Part shown: positions 57,440-64,000 of the stretch, one piece after another
Position numbering within the stretch: position 1 is the stretch's first letter
Layout: every line of letters begins with the position of its first letter
Assembly (NCBI RefSeq): GCF_023631325.1
Contig: NZ_JALQDG010000041.1
Coordinates: 186,001-250,000, forward strand
Direction of reading: 5' to 3'
Length of the DNA: 64,000 bases
From: Caballeronia sp. INDeC2
GTDB lineage: Bacteria; Pseudomonadota; Gammaproteobacteria; Burkholderiales; Burkholderiaceae
Program-made: the position numbers and the translations under genes
Notes under the pieces: generated by a model
Seen by the model: only the letters and a program-made list of their open reading frames with translations
Told to the model about the DNA's origin: nothing
Databases searched by the model: none

Positions 57440-57979
57440 ATGAATCAACGAAACGCATTGCCCGATGCAGACCCGATGGACACCGTGCCCACGACCTCGA
57501 GTCCGGGCTACGCCAAGGCGCATCCGATCGCACGGGCGTTCGACGCGTTCGCGAGCGCCGTCACACGGTGGGCGGGCTCGCCCGTGGCCTTTGGCCTTGC
57601 AGTGATCTCGGTCGTGATATGGCTGGTGTCCGGGCCGATATTCCACTTTTCCGAGGGCTGGCAGTTGGTCATCAACACGGGCACGACGATCGTCACGTTC
57701 CTGATGGTGTTCCTCATTCAGCAGAGCGCGAACAAGGACAGCATCGCGCTTCATTTGAAGCTCAATGAGTTGCTGGCGTCGCATCGTCTGGCGAGCAATC
57801 AGTTGATCGGCATCGAAGACGCGACCGAGGACGAGTTGCGCAAGCTCGCCGCTGCCTATCTGAAGCTCGCATCGGAAAGCGAGTCTGTCAACCTGACGGA
57901 CGACGTCGGCGCGGCGGCTGAAATTGCGAGGCGGCTTGCAAAAGCACAAGACAAGTCAGCGGCCCAGCGCTCGGCTTGA
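57440..57979 (+). CDS. Low-affinity iron permease family protein
   Basis: A 179-residue membrane protein of the low-affinity iron permease family (FET4-like). Two helices: VAFGLAVISVVIWLVSGPIFHF and VINTGTTIVTFLMVFLIQQSANKDSIALHLKLNELLA, the latter carrying the family signature (TTIVTFLMVFLIQ then NKD...LHLKLNEL). A polar helical tail follows (NQLIGIEDATEDELRKLAAAYLKLA). In yeast FET4 transports ferrous ions; bacterial members are shorter and their function is not well tested. It stands alone, followed by a DUF2934 gene. Confidence 0.88.
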   Translation: MNQRNALPDADPMDTVPTTSSPGYAKAHPIARAFDAFASAVTRWAGSPVAFGLAVISVVIWLVSGPIFHFSEGWQLVINTGTTIVTFLMVFLIQQSANKDSIALHLKLNELLASHRLASNQLIGIEDATEDELRKLAAAYLKLASESESVNLTDDVGAAAEIARRLAKAQDKSAAQRSA

Positions 57980-58097
57980 ATCCGCGGGATCTTCTTCCGG
58001 AAAGACGGGCGCACGTGGTGACGCGGCACGATGGTTGCGTCATCAGCGTGCAAGCTCCGATCCGGCGGCAACGTTGCCGCATTACAGGGAGAAGGTC

Positions 58098-58295
58098 ATG
58101 GATGATCAGAAAGAGCAAGACCGCATTCGTCGCCGTGCCTATGAGATATGGGAGCGAGAAGGCTCCCCTGAGGGGCGCGCGGAGGAGTTCTGGGAGCAGG
58201 CGATAGCGTCGATCAGCGCAGAGGACGCGCAAGGCGAAGCTCCAGGCAATGCCGCCGCGGACGAACCTGAGCGACAGGAAAGCACTAGCAAGTAA
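58098..58295 (+). CDS. DUF2934 small protein
   Basis: A 65-residue protein of the DUF2934 family, recognised by IRRRAYEIWEREGSPEGRAEEFWEQA. The remainder is acidic and probably disordered. Such proteins are abundant in Burkholderia, rhizobia and allies, often next to stress genes, and have no known function. AGGGAGAAGG precedes the ATG. The following helicase gene starts about 100 bases on. Confidence 0.85.
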   Translation: MDDQKEQDRIRRRAYEIWEREGSPEGRAEEFWEQAIASISAEDAQGEAPGNAAADEPERQESTSK

Positions 58296-58398
58296 AACAT
58301 TCGTCATGAGAAACAGACTTCCGCCGCTTACATGGTGCGCGGAACGGGTCTGCTCGTCTGATGCTCGAGCCCACTACAACGCCAAACGATCGACTCAT

Positions 58399-60180
58399 AT
58401 GCATCCGACTATGAAGCCCGCGCGCAAGGCGCTCGACCGAGAACTGGAAAACGCGTTGCGCCGAGTCTTCGGCTTTCCGAATCTGCGAGCAGGACAAGAA
58501 GACGTTATCCGCAGCGTAATGGAGGGGCACGATACTCTGGCAGTCATGCCAACGGGCGCAGGTAAGTCGCTGTGTTATCAGTTGCCCGCGCTGCAATTCG
58601 AAGGCATGACGCTCATCGTATCGCCGCTGATATCGCTCATGCGGGACCAGGCGACGAAGTTGACCGAGGCCGGCATTGCAAACGCCGTGCTCAACAGCGC
58701 GCTTTCCGCGAGCGAACTGCACGATGCAATGGACGCGCTCTCCAGACATGCGTTGCGCATGCTGTTCGTCACGCCGGAGCGTCTGGTCGATGCGGAGTTC
58801 CTGGCGGAACTCAAGGCGCTGGACGTACCCGAGATCGCGCTCGTAGTCATCGACGAGGCTCACTGCATCTCGCAGTGGGGGCACGACTTTCGTCCCGCGT
58901 ATGTCGAGCTCACTCAGGCGATCAAGCTGGTGGGCCGCCCGCCGATACTCGCACTCACCGCGACGGCGACGCCCGCGGTCATGGTCGATATCATGCGCGA
59001 GCTTCAAATGCGGCAGGCGAATGTGATTCATACGGGCGTCTATCGCGACAATCTGCGTTTCGCCGTCGAACAAATGACGAACCCGGAGGACAAGCGCAAA
59101 CGCGTCGTGGAGCTCGCGTGCAACGAGAAGGGCAGCGGCATCATCTATTGTGCGACCGTCGCGGAATGCGAGGCGCTTCATGCGGCCCTGGTCGAAGCGG
59201 GCGTGGCAGCCGAGCGCTATCACGGCAAGCTCGCGGCGAGCGCGCGGTCCGCGTCGCAGGACGCATTCATGGAAGACCGTGCGCGTGTGATGGTCGCGAC
59301 CAATGCGTTCGGCATGGGCATCGACAAGCCCGATATCCGCTTCGTGATCCATGCGCAGATGCCGGGCAGTCTCGATGCGTACTATCAGGAAGCAGGCCGT
59401 GGGGGACGTGACGGCGAGCCGGCGCGCTGCACGTTGCTGTTCGAACTGAAGGACAAGCAGGTGCAGCAGTTCTTCTTGAGCGGCCGCTATCCGAGTGCGC
59501 AGACAATCGAACGCGTTGCGCGGACGGTGCGTGAACTGGCGAACGAAACGAGCAGTAAGACGCTTGAGAAACCGCTCGAGCGCCTGCGTGAAGCATTGCC
59601 CGACGTGGGCGCGAACAAGCTGCGCGTCGCGGCGACCTTGCTTCACGACATCGGCATGACGCGACGCACGCGTCACGGCGGCATGAAACTGATCGATGAG
59701 GACGGCAGCAAGGCCGACGCGAAACTCGGCGATGCATCGCACGCATATGTTGCGCGTGCGGAGCGAGACCGCGCCGTGCTGGAATGCATGATCAGTTTTG
59801 CGCAAAGCGCACAGTGTCGCTGGCGCATTCTGCTCGATTACTTCGCGCACAACACGGACTCAACGTCGGATGTGCATTACGCCCCGCCCGACGATGAACT
59901 CGGCGGAAAGACATGTGGCGTATGCGACAACTGCCTGCATCCGCCGGAAGTGATCGAGAGTTCGCGCGAGCTTGTCGAGCAGGCGCGAAAGAAAGAAGCG
60001 ACGAAGCCTAAGCGGACGATGCCCGCATTCGAGCGGGGCGAGCGCGTCCTCGTGCGTCGCTACGGCGAAGGTATTGTTGAAATGGTCAGCGGCGAAAGCG
60101 TGGCCGTGCGTTTCGCTCACGATGAGACGCGCACGTTCATCGCGCGATATCTGAAACGAAGCCCCGCCGCGTCAACGTGA
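58399..60180 (+). CDS. recQ: RecQ-family DNA helicase with Tudor-like C-terminus
   Basis: A 593-residue superfamily 2 helicase. Walker A (MPTGAGKS, Lys56), DEAH box (VVIDEAHCISQWGHDFRP, Asp152), ALTATATPAV and YYQEAGRGGRDG are all intact. After the helicase core come a winged-helix-like stretch (about 375-430) and then the zinc motif with Cys473, Cys506, Cys509 and Cys512 (CGVCDNC). In E. coli RecQ the zinc motif precedes the winged helix and an HRDC domain ends the chain; here the order is reversed and the tail (about 544-590, FERGERVLVRRYGEGIVEMVSGESVAVRF) resembles the Tudor-like tail of UvrD/PcrA. It is thus a second-type RecQ. ATG 58399 was chosen; an in-frame ATG lies further upstream. 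Confidence 0.9.
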   Translation: MHPTMKPARKALDRELENALRRVFGFPNLRAGQEDVIRSVMEGHDTLAVMPTGAGKSLCYQLPALQFEGMTLIVSPLISLMRDQATKLTEAGIANAVLNSALSASELHDAMDALSRHALRMLFVTPERLVDAEFLAELKALDVPEIALVVIDEAHCISQWGHDFRPAYVELTQAIKLVGRPPILALTATATPAVMVDIMRELQMRQANVIHTGVYRDNLRFAVEQMTNPEDKRKRVVELACNEKGSGIIYCATVAECEALHAALVEAGVAAERYHGKLAASARSASQDAFMEDRARVMVATNAFGMGIDKPDIRFVIHAQMPGSLDAYYQEAGRGGRDGEPARCTLLFELKDKQVQQFFLSGRYPSAQTIERVARTVRELANETSSKTLEKPLERLREALPDVGANKLRVAATLLHDIGMTRRTRHGGMKLIDEDGSKADAKLGDASHAYVARAERDRAVLECMISFAQSAQCRWRILLDYFAHNTDSTSDVHYAPPDDELGGKTCGVCDNCLHPPEVIESSRELVEQARKKEATKPKRTMPAFERGERVLVRRYGEGIVEMVSGESVAVRFAHDETRTFIARYLKRSPAAST

Positions 60181-60267
60181 AGCCCGCCGACGGGATAACA
60201 CATTCTGGCGCGTGCATTGCTGTTAACGACTAGACTAACGAAGCACTCGCGCAAACGGAAGGGCCAG

Positions 60268-60558
60268 ATGAATCGCAATCTTCGACATCGAACGATCGTC
60301 GCATTCGCGTGCGCCTGCATGACATGTGGGACAAGCGCATGGGCGCAGCAAAACGGCGCGCCGCCGGGCAACACGTCATCGCAAGGCGATACGGGCAAAT
60401 CCGCCGGCGTCGCGGGCGGTGCGGGCGCTGCCGGACAATCCGGAACGGACCCCGCCACGTTGAGCCGCATCGAGGAACAGCGCGTACAGAAAAAGAACGG
60501 CGCTCAGGGTGCATCGTCTGCCCCTAACGCCAACAAGCGCAAGGACTGGAAGGAGTGA
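60268..60558 (+). CDS. Small exported protein coupled to the ABC-REC fusion gene
   Basis: A 96-residue precursor. Signal peptide about residues 1-26 (TIVAFACACMTCGTSAWAQ), then a G/A/S/Q/N-rich region (AGVAGGAGAAGQSGTDPATLSRIEEQRVQKK), ending basic (NANKRKDWKE). No known family. The stop overlaps the GTG start of the downstream fusion gene by four bases (GTGA), so both are likely made together. It may be a periplasmic partner of the exporter, though nothing in its sequence proves this. Confidence 0.72.
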   Translation: MNRNLRHRTIVAFACACMTCGTSAWAQQNGAPPGNTSSQGDTGKSAGVAGGAGAAGQSGTDPATLSRIEEQRVQKKNGAQGASSAPNANKRKDWKE

Positions 60559-63212
60559 CGCCCAGCGTGTCGTCCGATGCCGAGCGCACGCGTGTGCGCC
60601 GCCGCATCGTTGCCGACCTGTGGCGCGCGGTGTTGGCGTGGCGTTATCAGACCGCCGCCGCCGTCGTGCTGATGATCGGCGCGCGGCTCGCAGTCGTATC
60701 CGTGCCGCTGATGCTCAAGCGCGTCATCGATGAGTTCAGTCATCCCGCAACGACCGTCGTCTTTCCCGTCTTCCTGGTTCTCGCCTACGTCCTGTTGCGC
60801 TATCTCGGCGACGTGCTGAACGAAGCACGCGACGTGGTCTTCAGCATTGTCACGCAGCGCACGGTGGCGTCGTTTGCCGAGCGAACGTTCGCGCATCTTC
60901 ATGCCTTGGGCGCGCGCTTTCATGCGCAGCGCGAAACCGGCGCTGTCGTGCGAGATGTGCAAAAGGGTGCGGACGGTGTCGGCTTTTTACTCGGCACCGC
61001 ATTCTTCACCATCGTGCCGGTGATGATAGAAATCGGCACGGTCGTCGCCGTGATGATGACCAGTTACGCGATCGAATTCATGGCGATCATCGCCGCGACG
61101 TTCGTACTGTATTCGGCGTGGACGCTCATCTTCACGCGCTATCGCATGCGCTTTCAACGCGCGGTCAACAGGCTCGAGGCGCAGTCCGACAGCCGTCTCG
61201 TCGACAGCCTGCTCAACTATGAAACCGTGAAGTTCTTCGCGAGCGAGCGCATCGAAACGAACCGGCTCACGAGCGTTCTGGACGAATGGGTGCATGCGCG
61301 TGTCGCCAATCAACGCGCGCTCACGCTGCTGCACGTGGGGCAGAGCACGATCATCGCTGTCGGCATTGCGGCAGTGATGCTGCGCGCGGCGCAACAGGTC
61401 GTCGCGGGCACGATGAGCGTCGGCGATCTCGTGCTGGTGAACGCATATATCGTGCAGGTATGCAATCCGCTCAATACGCTCGGCTTCGTGTTTCGCGAGA
61501 CCAACGACGCGATCGTGAATGTCGAGCGCATGTTCATGATTCTTCTCTCGCGCGGCCGCGTGCGCGAAGATGTGGACGAGACCGGCGCGCAGCCGCTCGT
61601 CGTGACGGCGGGCGAAATCGAATTCGATCATGTCGAGTTCGGCTACGATCCGGCGCGGCAGATTCTGCGCGATGTCGATTTTCGCGCGCATCCCGGCAAG
61701 AAACTCGCGGTCGTCGGGGGCAGCGGCTCGGGCAAGTCGACGCTCGTGAAGCTGCTGTTCAGGCTCTACGAGCCGACCGCGGGCGCGATACGGATCGACG
61801 GCCAGGACCTCGCGCACGTCACGCAGAACAGCCTGCGGGCGACCATCGGCATCGTGCCGCAGGACACGGTGCTCTTCAACGATACGATCGCCTACAACAT
61901 CGCCTATGGCCGTCCCGATGCCACGCGTGCGGATATCGTGCAGGCCGCGCGCGCCGCGCAACTCGATGGCTTTATCGAGCGCCTTCCGGATCACTACGAT
62001 ACGCGCGTCGGCGAGCGCGGCGTGCGGCTCTCGGGCGGCGAACGTCAGCGCATCGCGATCGCGCGCGCGATACTGAAGGATCCACGCATCATCGTGTTCG
62101 ACGAAGCGACCTCCGCGCTCGATACGCGTTCGGAACGCGCGATCCAGACCGAGCTCGATCGTCTTGCGAAAGGACGCACGTCGATCGTCATCGCGCATCG
62201 GCTCTCGACCGTGGTCGATGCGGACTGGACGCTCGTGATGGAGCATGGGCGTATCGTCGAGCAGGGACAGCACGACGAACTGCTCGCGCGCGAGGGCGTG
62301 TACGCACGCATGTGGTCGCTGCAATGGCAGCAGGGTGAGCTCGAGCATGCGCAGCGCAAGGTCTCCGCGCAGGCTGTCGGACTCGATGCGCTCGTCGCCG
62401 GCGTCATCGATGCGCTGCATGAAGAGATCGTGGCGCGCGGCGTGAACCTTTATACCGTCATCGCCGAACCGGGCTTGCGTGTGTCGGGCGACGCGAGCGT
62501 GTTGCAGCAGATCGTCGCCGAACTGTGCCGCGCGCAGATGAGCGCCGCGCTGCGCGGCGAGCGTATCGAGTTGCGTGTGTTCCGCGAAGGCAATCACGCG
62601 AGTCTCACGGTGATGGGGCAACGCCCCGACCCCGCGGATCTCTCGCAACAACAGGTGCGGCGCCTCGAGAACGCATTGACCGAGACCGGCGGCAGCCTTG
62701 CCGTGCGCTACATCGACAAGCACGTCGCCTATGTCGCGACGATGCCCTTGCGCCCGGTGCTCGACGAAACTGCAGCCCCCGAAGCCTCGCACGACGATGC
62801 GCTGGAAGGCGTCACGGTGATGGTACTCGACGATCAGGAAGAAGCACGCGATGCGCTTGAAGGTCTGCTCGAATCGGTCGGCGCGCATGTCGTGTTGTGC
62901 GCATCGGGCGATGATGCACTCGCAAGACTGCGCGCGTTGCCGAGCGCGCAATGGCCCGGCGTGTTGCTCTGCGATATCGTGCTCGGCGGCGAACAGGACG
63001 GTTATGAAGTCTTGCGGCTCGTTCGTGAGGAAGAGGCGAGCCGTGGTGTGTCGCTTGGCGAACGCATGCCCGCGATCGCGCTCACCGGGCATACGCAGGC
63101 GGAAGCGCGCTCTCGCGCGCAGGCGGCGGGCTTCCAGGCGCATCTGACGAAGCCTGTACCCGCTCCTAAGCTGATCGCCGCCATAGGCGCGGTAACGGCG
63201 CGGACTACCTAA
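60555..63212 (+). CDS. ABC exporter fused to a degenerate kinase-like segment and a receiver domain
   Basis: An 885-residue protein. Residues 15-320 form a six-helix ABC exporter membrane domain of the Atm1/HMT1 type (ETGAVVRDVQKGADGVGF; LLNYETVKFFASE; NPLNTLGFVFRETNDA). The ATPase follows: Walker A GGSGSGKS (388-395, Lys394), signature LSGGERQR near 492, Walker B IIVFDEATSALDT and H-loop IAHRLST, all intact. Residues 607-745 look like a histidine-kinase ATP-binding domain (VGLDALVAGVIDALHEEIVARGVNL; ASVLQQIVAELCRAQMSAAL) but the N-box Asn and the DxGxG loop are missing. Residues 753-880 are a receiver domain with Asp759/760, phosphate-accepting Asp807 and Lys866. Starts at GTG. Function unknown; phosphorylation may control export. 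Confidence 0.88.
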   Translation: MTPSVSSDAERTRVRRRIVADLWRAVLAWRYQTAAAVVLMIGARLAVVSVPLMLKRVIDEFSHPATTVVFPVFLVLAYVLLRYLGDVLNEARDVVFSIVTQRTVASFAERTFAHLHALGARFHAQRETGAVVRDVQKGADGVGFLLGTAFFTIVPVMIEIGTVVAVMMTSYAIEFMAIIAATFVLYSAWTLIFTRYRMRFQRAVNRLEAQSDSRLVDSLLNYETVKFFASERIETNRLTSVLDEWVHARVANQRALTLLHVGQSTIIAVGIAAVMLRAAQQVVAGTMSVGDLVLVNAYIVQVCNPLNTLGFVFRETNDAIVNVERMFMILLSRGRVREDVDETGAQPLVVTAGEIEFDHVEFGYDPARQILRDVDFRAHPGKKLAVVGGSGSGKSTLVKLLFRLYEPTAGAIRIDGQDLAHVTQNSLRATIGIVPQDTVLFNDTIAYNIAYGRPDATRADIVQAARAAQLDGFIERLPDHYDTRVGERGVRLSGGERQRIAIARAILKDPRIIVFDEATSALDTRSERAIQTELDRLAKGRTSIVIAHRLSTVVDADWTLVMEHGRIVEQGQHDELLAREGVYARMWSLQWQQGELEHAQRKVSAQAVGLDALVAGVIDALHEEIVARGVNLYTVIAEPGLRVSGDASVLQQIVAELCRAQMSAALRGERIELRVFREGNHASLTVMGQRPDPADLSQQQVRRLENALTETGGSLAVRYIDKHVAYVATMPLRPVLDETAAPEASHDDALEGVTVMVLDDQEEARDALEGLLESVGAHVVLCASGDDALARLRALPSAQWPGVLLCDIVLGGEQDGYEVLRLVREEEASRGVSLGERMPAIALTGHTQAEARSRAQAAGFQAHLTKPVPAPKLIAAIGAVTARTT

Positions 63213-64000
63213 ACGCGCTGCGCCTCGCGCGTTTCCGACGCTTCGATGACCTGCCGAAAGTGCTGCGCCGTGCGCCGCAGGCCTTCATCGAGCGCCGTCG
63301 TCGGGGACCAGCCGAGCTTGTCGCGCGCCAGCGCAATGTCCGGCTGACGATGCCACGGATCATCCATCGGCAATGGCTTGAACACGATCTCCGACGACGA
63401 TCCCGTCGACTCGATGATGCGCCGCGCGACATCGAGCATCGTCAGCTCGTGCGGATTGCCGAGGTTCATCGGACCCGTGAACTCGTCGGGCGTATTCATG
63501 AGGCGGATGAACGCCTCGACCATGTCGTCGACATAACAGAACGAGCGCGTCTGCATGCCTTCGCCATACACCGTGATCGGCTGGCCCGATAGCGCCTGCA
63601 TCATGAAGTTCGAAATCACGCGCCCATCCGACGGATGCATGCGCGGCCCGTACGTATTGAAGATGCGCGCGATCTTGATCGAGAGTCCATGCTGCCGCCG
63701 ATAATCCATGAAGAGCGTTTCGGCGCAGCGCTTGCCTTCGTCATAACACGAACGCGGCCCGATGGGATTCACATTGCCCCAGTACGCTTCCTGTTGCGGA
63801 TGCACGTGCGCGTCGCCATAGACTTCGCTCGTCGAGGCCTGAAAGATCTTTGCGTGGACGCGCTTGGCGAGACCGAGCATGTTGATTGCGCCATGCACGC
63901 TCGTCTTCGTCGTCTGCACCGGGTCGTGCTGATAATGGATCGGCGAGGCGGGGCACGCGAGGTTGTAGATTTCGTCCACTTCCACATAAAGCGGAAATGT
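63209..64000 (-). CDS. UDP-glucuronate decarboxylase-like SDR, partial at window edge
   Basis: The C-terminal 263 codons of an extended SDR whose N-terminus lies beyond base 64000. The visible part has YVEVDEIYNLACPASPIHYQHDPVQTTKTSVHGAINMLGLAKRVHAKIFQASTSEVYGD, the catalytic SCYDEGKRCAETLFMDY (YxxxK) and ARIFNTYGPRMHPSDGRVISNFMMQAL, which closely match UDP-xylose synthase (UXS). It should turn UDP-glucuronate into UDP-xylose, for a surface polysaccharide. Its stop overlaps the end of the convergent ABC-REC gene by four bases. Confidence 0.92.
   Translation of the reverse strand, partial: TFPLYVEVDEIYNLACPASPIHYQHDPVQTTKTSVHGAINMLGLAKRVHAKIFQASTSEVYGDAHVHPQQEAYWGNVNPIGPRSCYDEGKRCAETLFMDYRRQHGLSIKIARIFNTYGPRMHPSDGRVISNFMMQALSGQPITVYGEGMQTRSFCYVDDMVEAFIRLMNTPDEFTGPMNLGNPHELTMLDVARRIIESTGSSSEIVFKPLPMDDPWHRQPDIALARDKLGWSPTTALDEGLRRTAQHFRQVIEASETREAQRV

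Noticed and set aside
60987..63143. 718-codon reverse frame opposite the ABC-REC gene
   Set aside because: Shadow of a GC-rich coding sequence: Arg/His-rich, no domain, no ribosome site.
1..64000. CRISPR arrays, tRNAs, rRNAs, insertion sequences, attachment sites
   Set aside because: Reading both strands I saw no regularly spaced repeats, cloverleaf sequences, transposase genes or terminal inverted repeats that would support any of these.

Overview
The window looks like part of a Burkholderiaceae genome of the Paraburkholderia/Caballeronia type. This rests on the high GC content, the family composition (MocE-type ferredoxin, HdeD, DUF899, DUF3597 and DUF2934 proteins, YdeP-type oxidoreductase) and the dense set of small catabolic regulons, each with its own LacI, GntR, TetR or LysR regulator. 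I see no rRNA, tRNA, ribosomal or replication genes, no CRISPR array and no insertion sequence. That would suit a chromid or secondary chromosome, but this is inference.

Layout. 1-3.4 kb: the start of a ribose/galactofuranose-type sugar ABC system (ATPase cut by the window edge, binding protein) with a LacI regulator and a DUF1349 protein. 3.6-9 kb: an HdeD-like membrane protein fused to a putative cysteine hydrolase, an NmrA-like/TetR divergent pair around a perfect palindrome, a family 2 glycosyltransferase and a small exported protein. 8.9-12.4 kb: a LacI regulator divergent from a desaturase-like oxygenase, a MocE-type Rieske ferredoxin and an SDR, resembling the oxygenase part of rhizopine (moc) catabolism. 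12.4-14.4 kb: a Cache-domain chemoreceptor.

14.8-25.5 kb is an oxidative hexuronate region: ExuT-like importer, LacI regulator, uronate dehydrogenase and SMP-30 lactonase, then another ACS-family importer, a FadR-type regulator, a second uronate dehydrogenase and a complete polar-amino-acid-type ABC transporter. The LacI regulator, importer and first dehydrogenase share AACGTT palindromes, two of them directly behind the -10 box. A glucarate dehydratase with its own GntR regulator and importer lies at 45.4-48.9 kb. Together these can take a uronate to aldarolactone, aldarate and keto-deoxy-aldarate. A nearly identical 16-bp palindrome in front of the glucarate dehydratase and of the importer at 19.3 kb suggests the two loci are co-regulated.

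25.8-33.8 kb holds pyruvate oxidase (poxB), an alpha/beta hydrolase with an Asp nucleophile, a DUF899 protein, a PanS-like symporter and a divergent TlpA/DipZ thiol-redox pair. 34.2-45.2 kb is a coherent catabolic cluster: ProVWX-type betaine transporter, DapA-family lyase, DAO-family flavoprotein, aldehyde dehydrogenase, ProC-like reductase, two LysR regulators and a Rieske N-demethylase-type oxygenase. It looks like uptake and breakdown of a quaternary amine, possibly a cyclic one such as proline betaine or hydroxyproline betaine.

49-64 kb is mostly stress-related and small-protein genes: PsiD/phosphatidylserine-decarboxylase-like enzyme, YdeP-type molybdoprotein, two hemerythrins, manganese catalase, YqjE-like holin-type protein, a methyltransferase-fold lipoprotein, low-affinity iron permease, and a RecQ-like helicase with a Tudor-like tail. 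The most unusual gene, at 60,555-63,212, is a half-size ABC exporter fused to a degenerate histidine-kinase-like segment and an intact receiver domain. A partial UDP-glucuronate decarboxylase ends the window.
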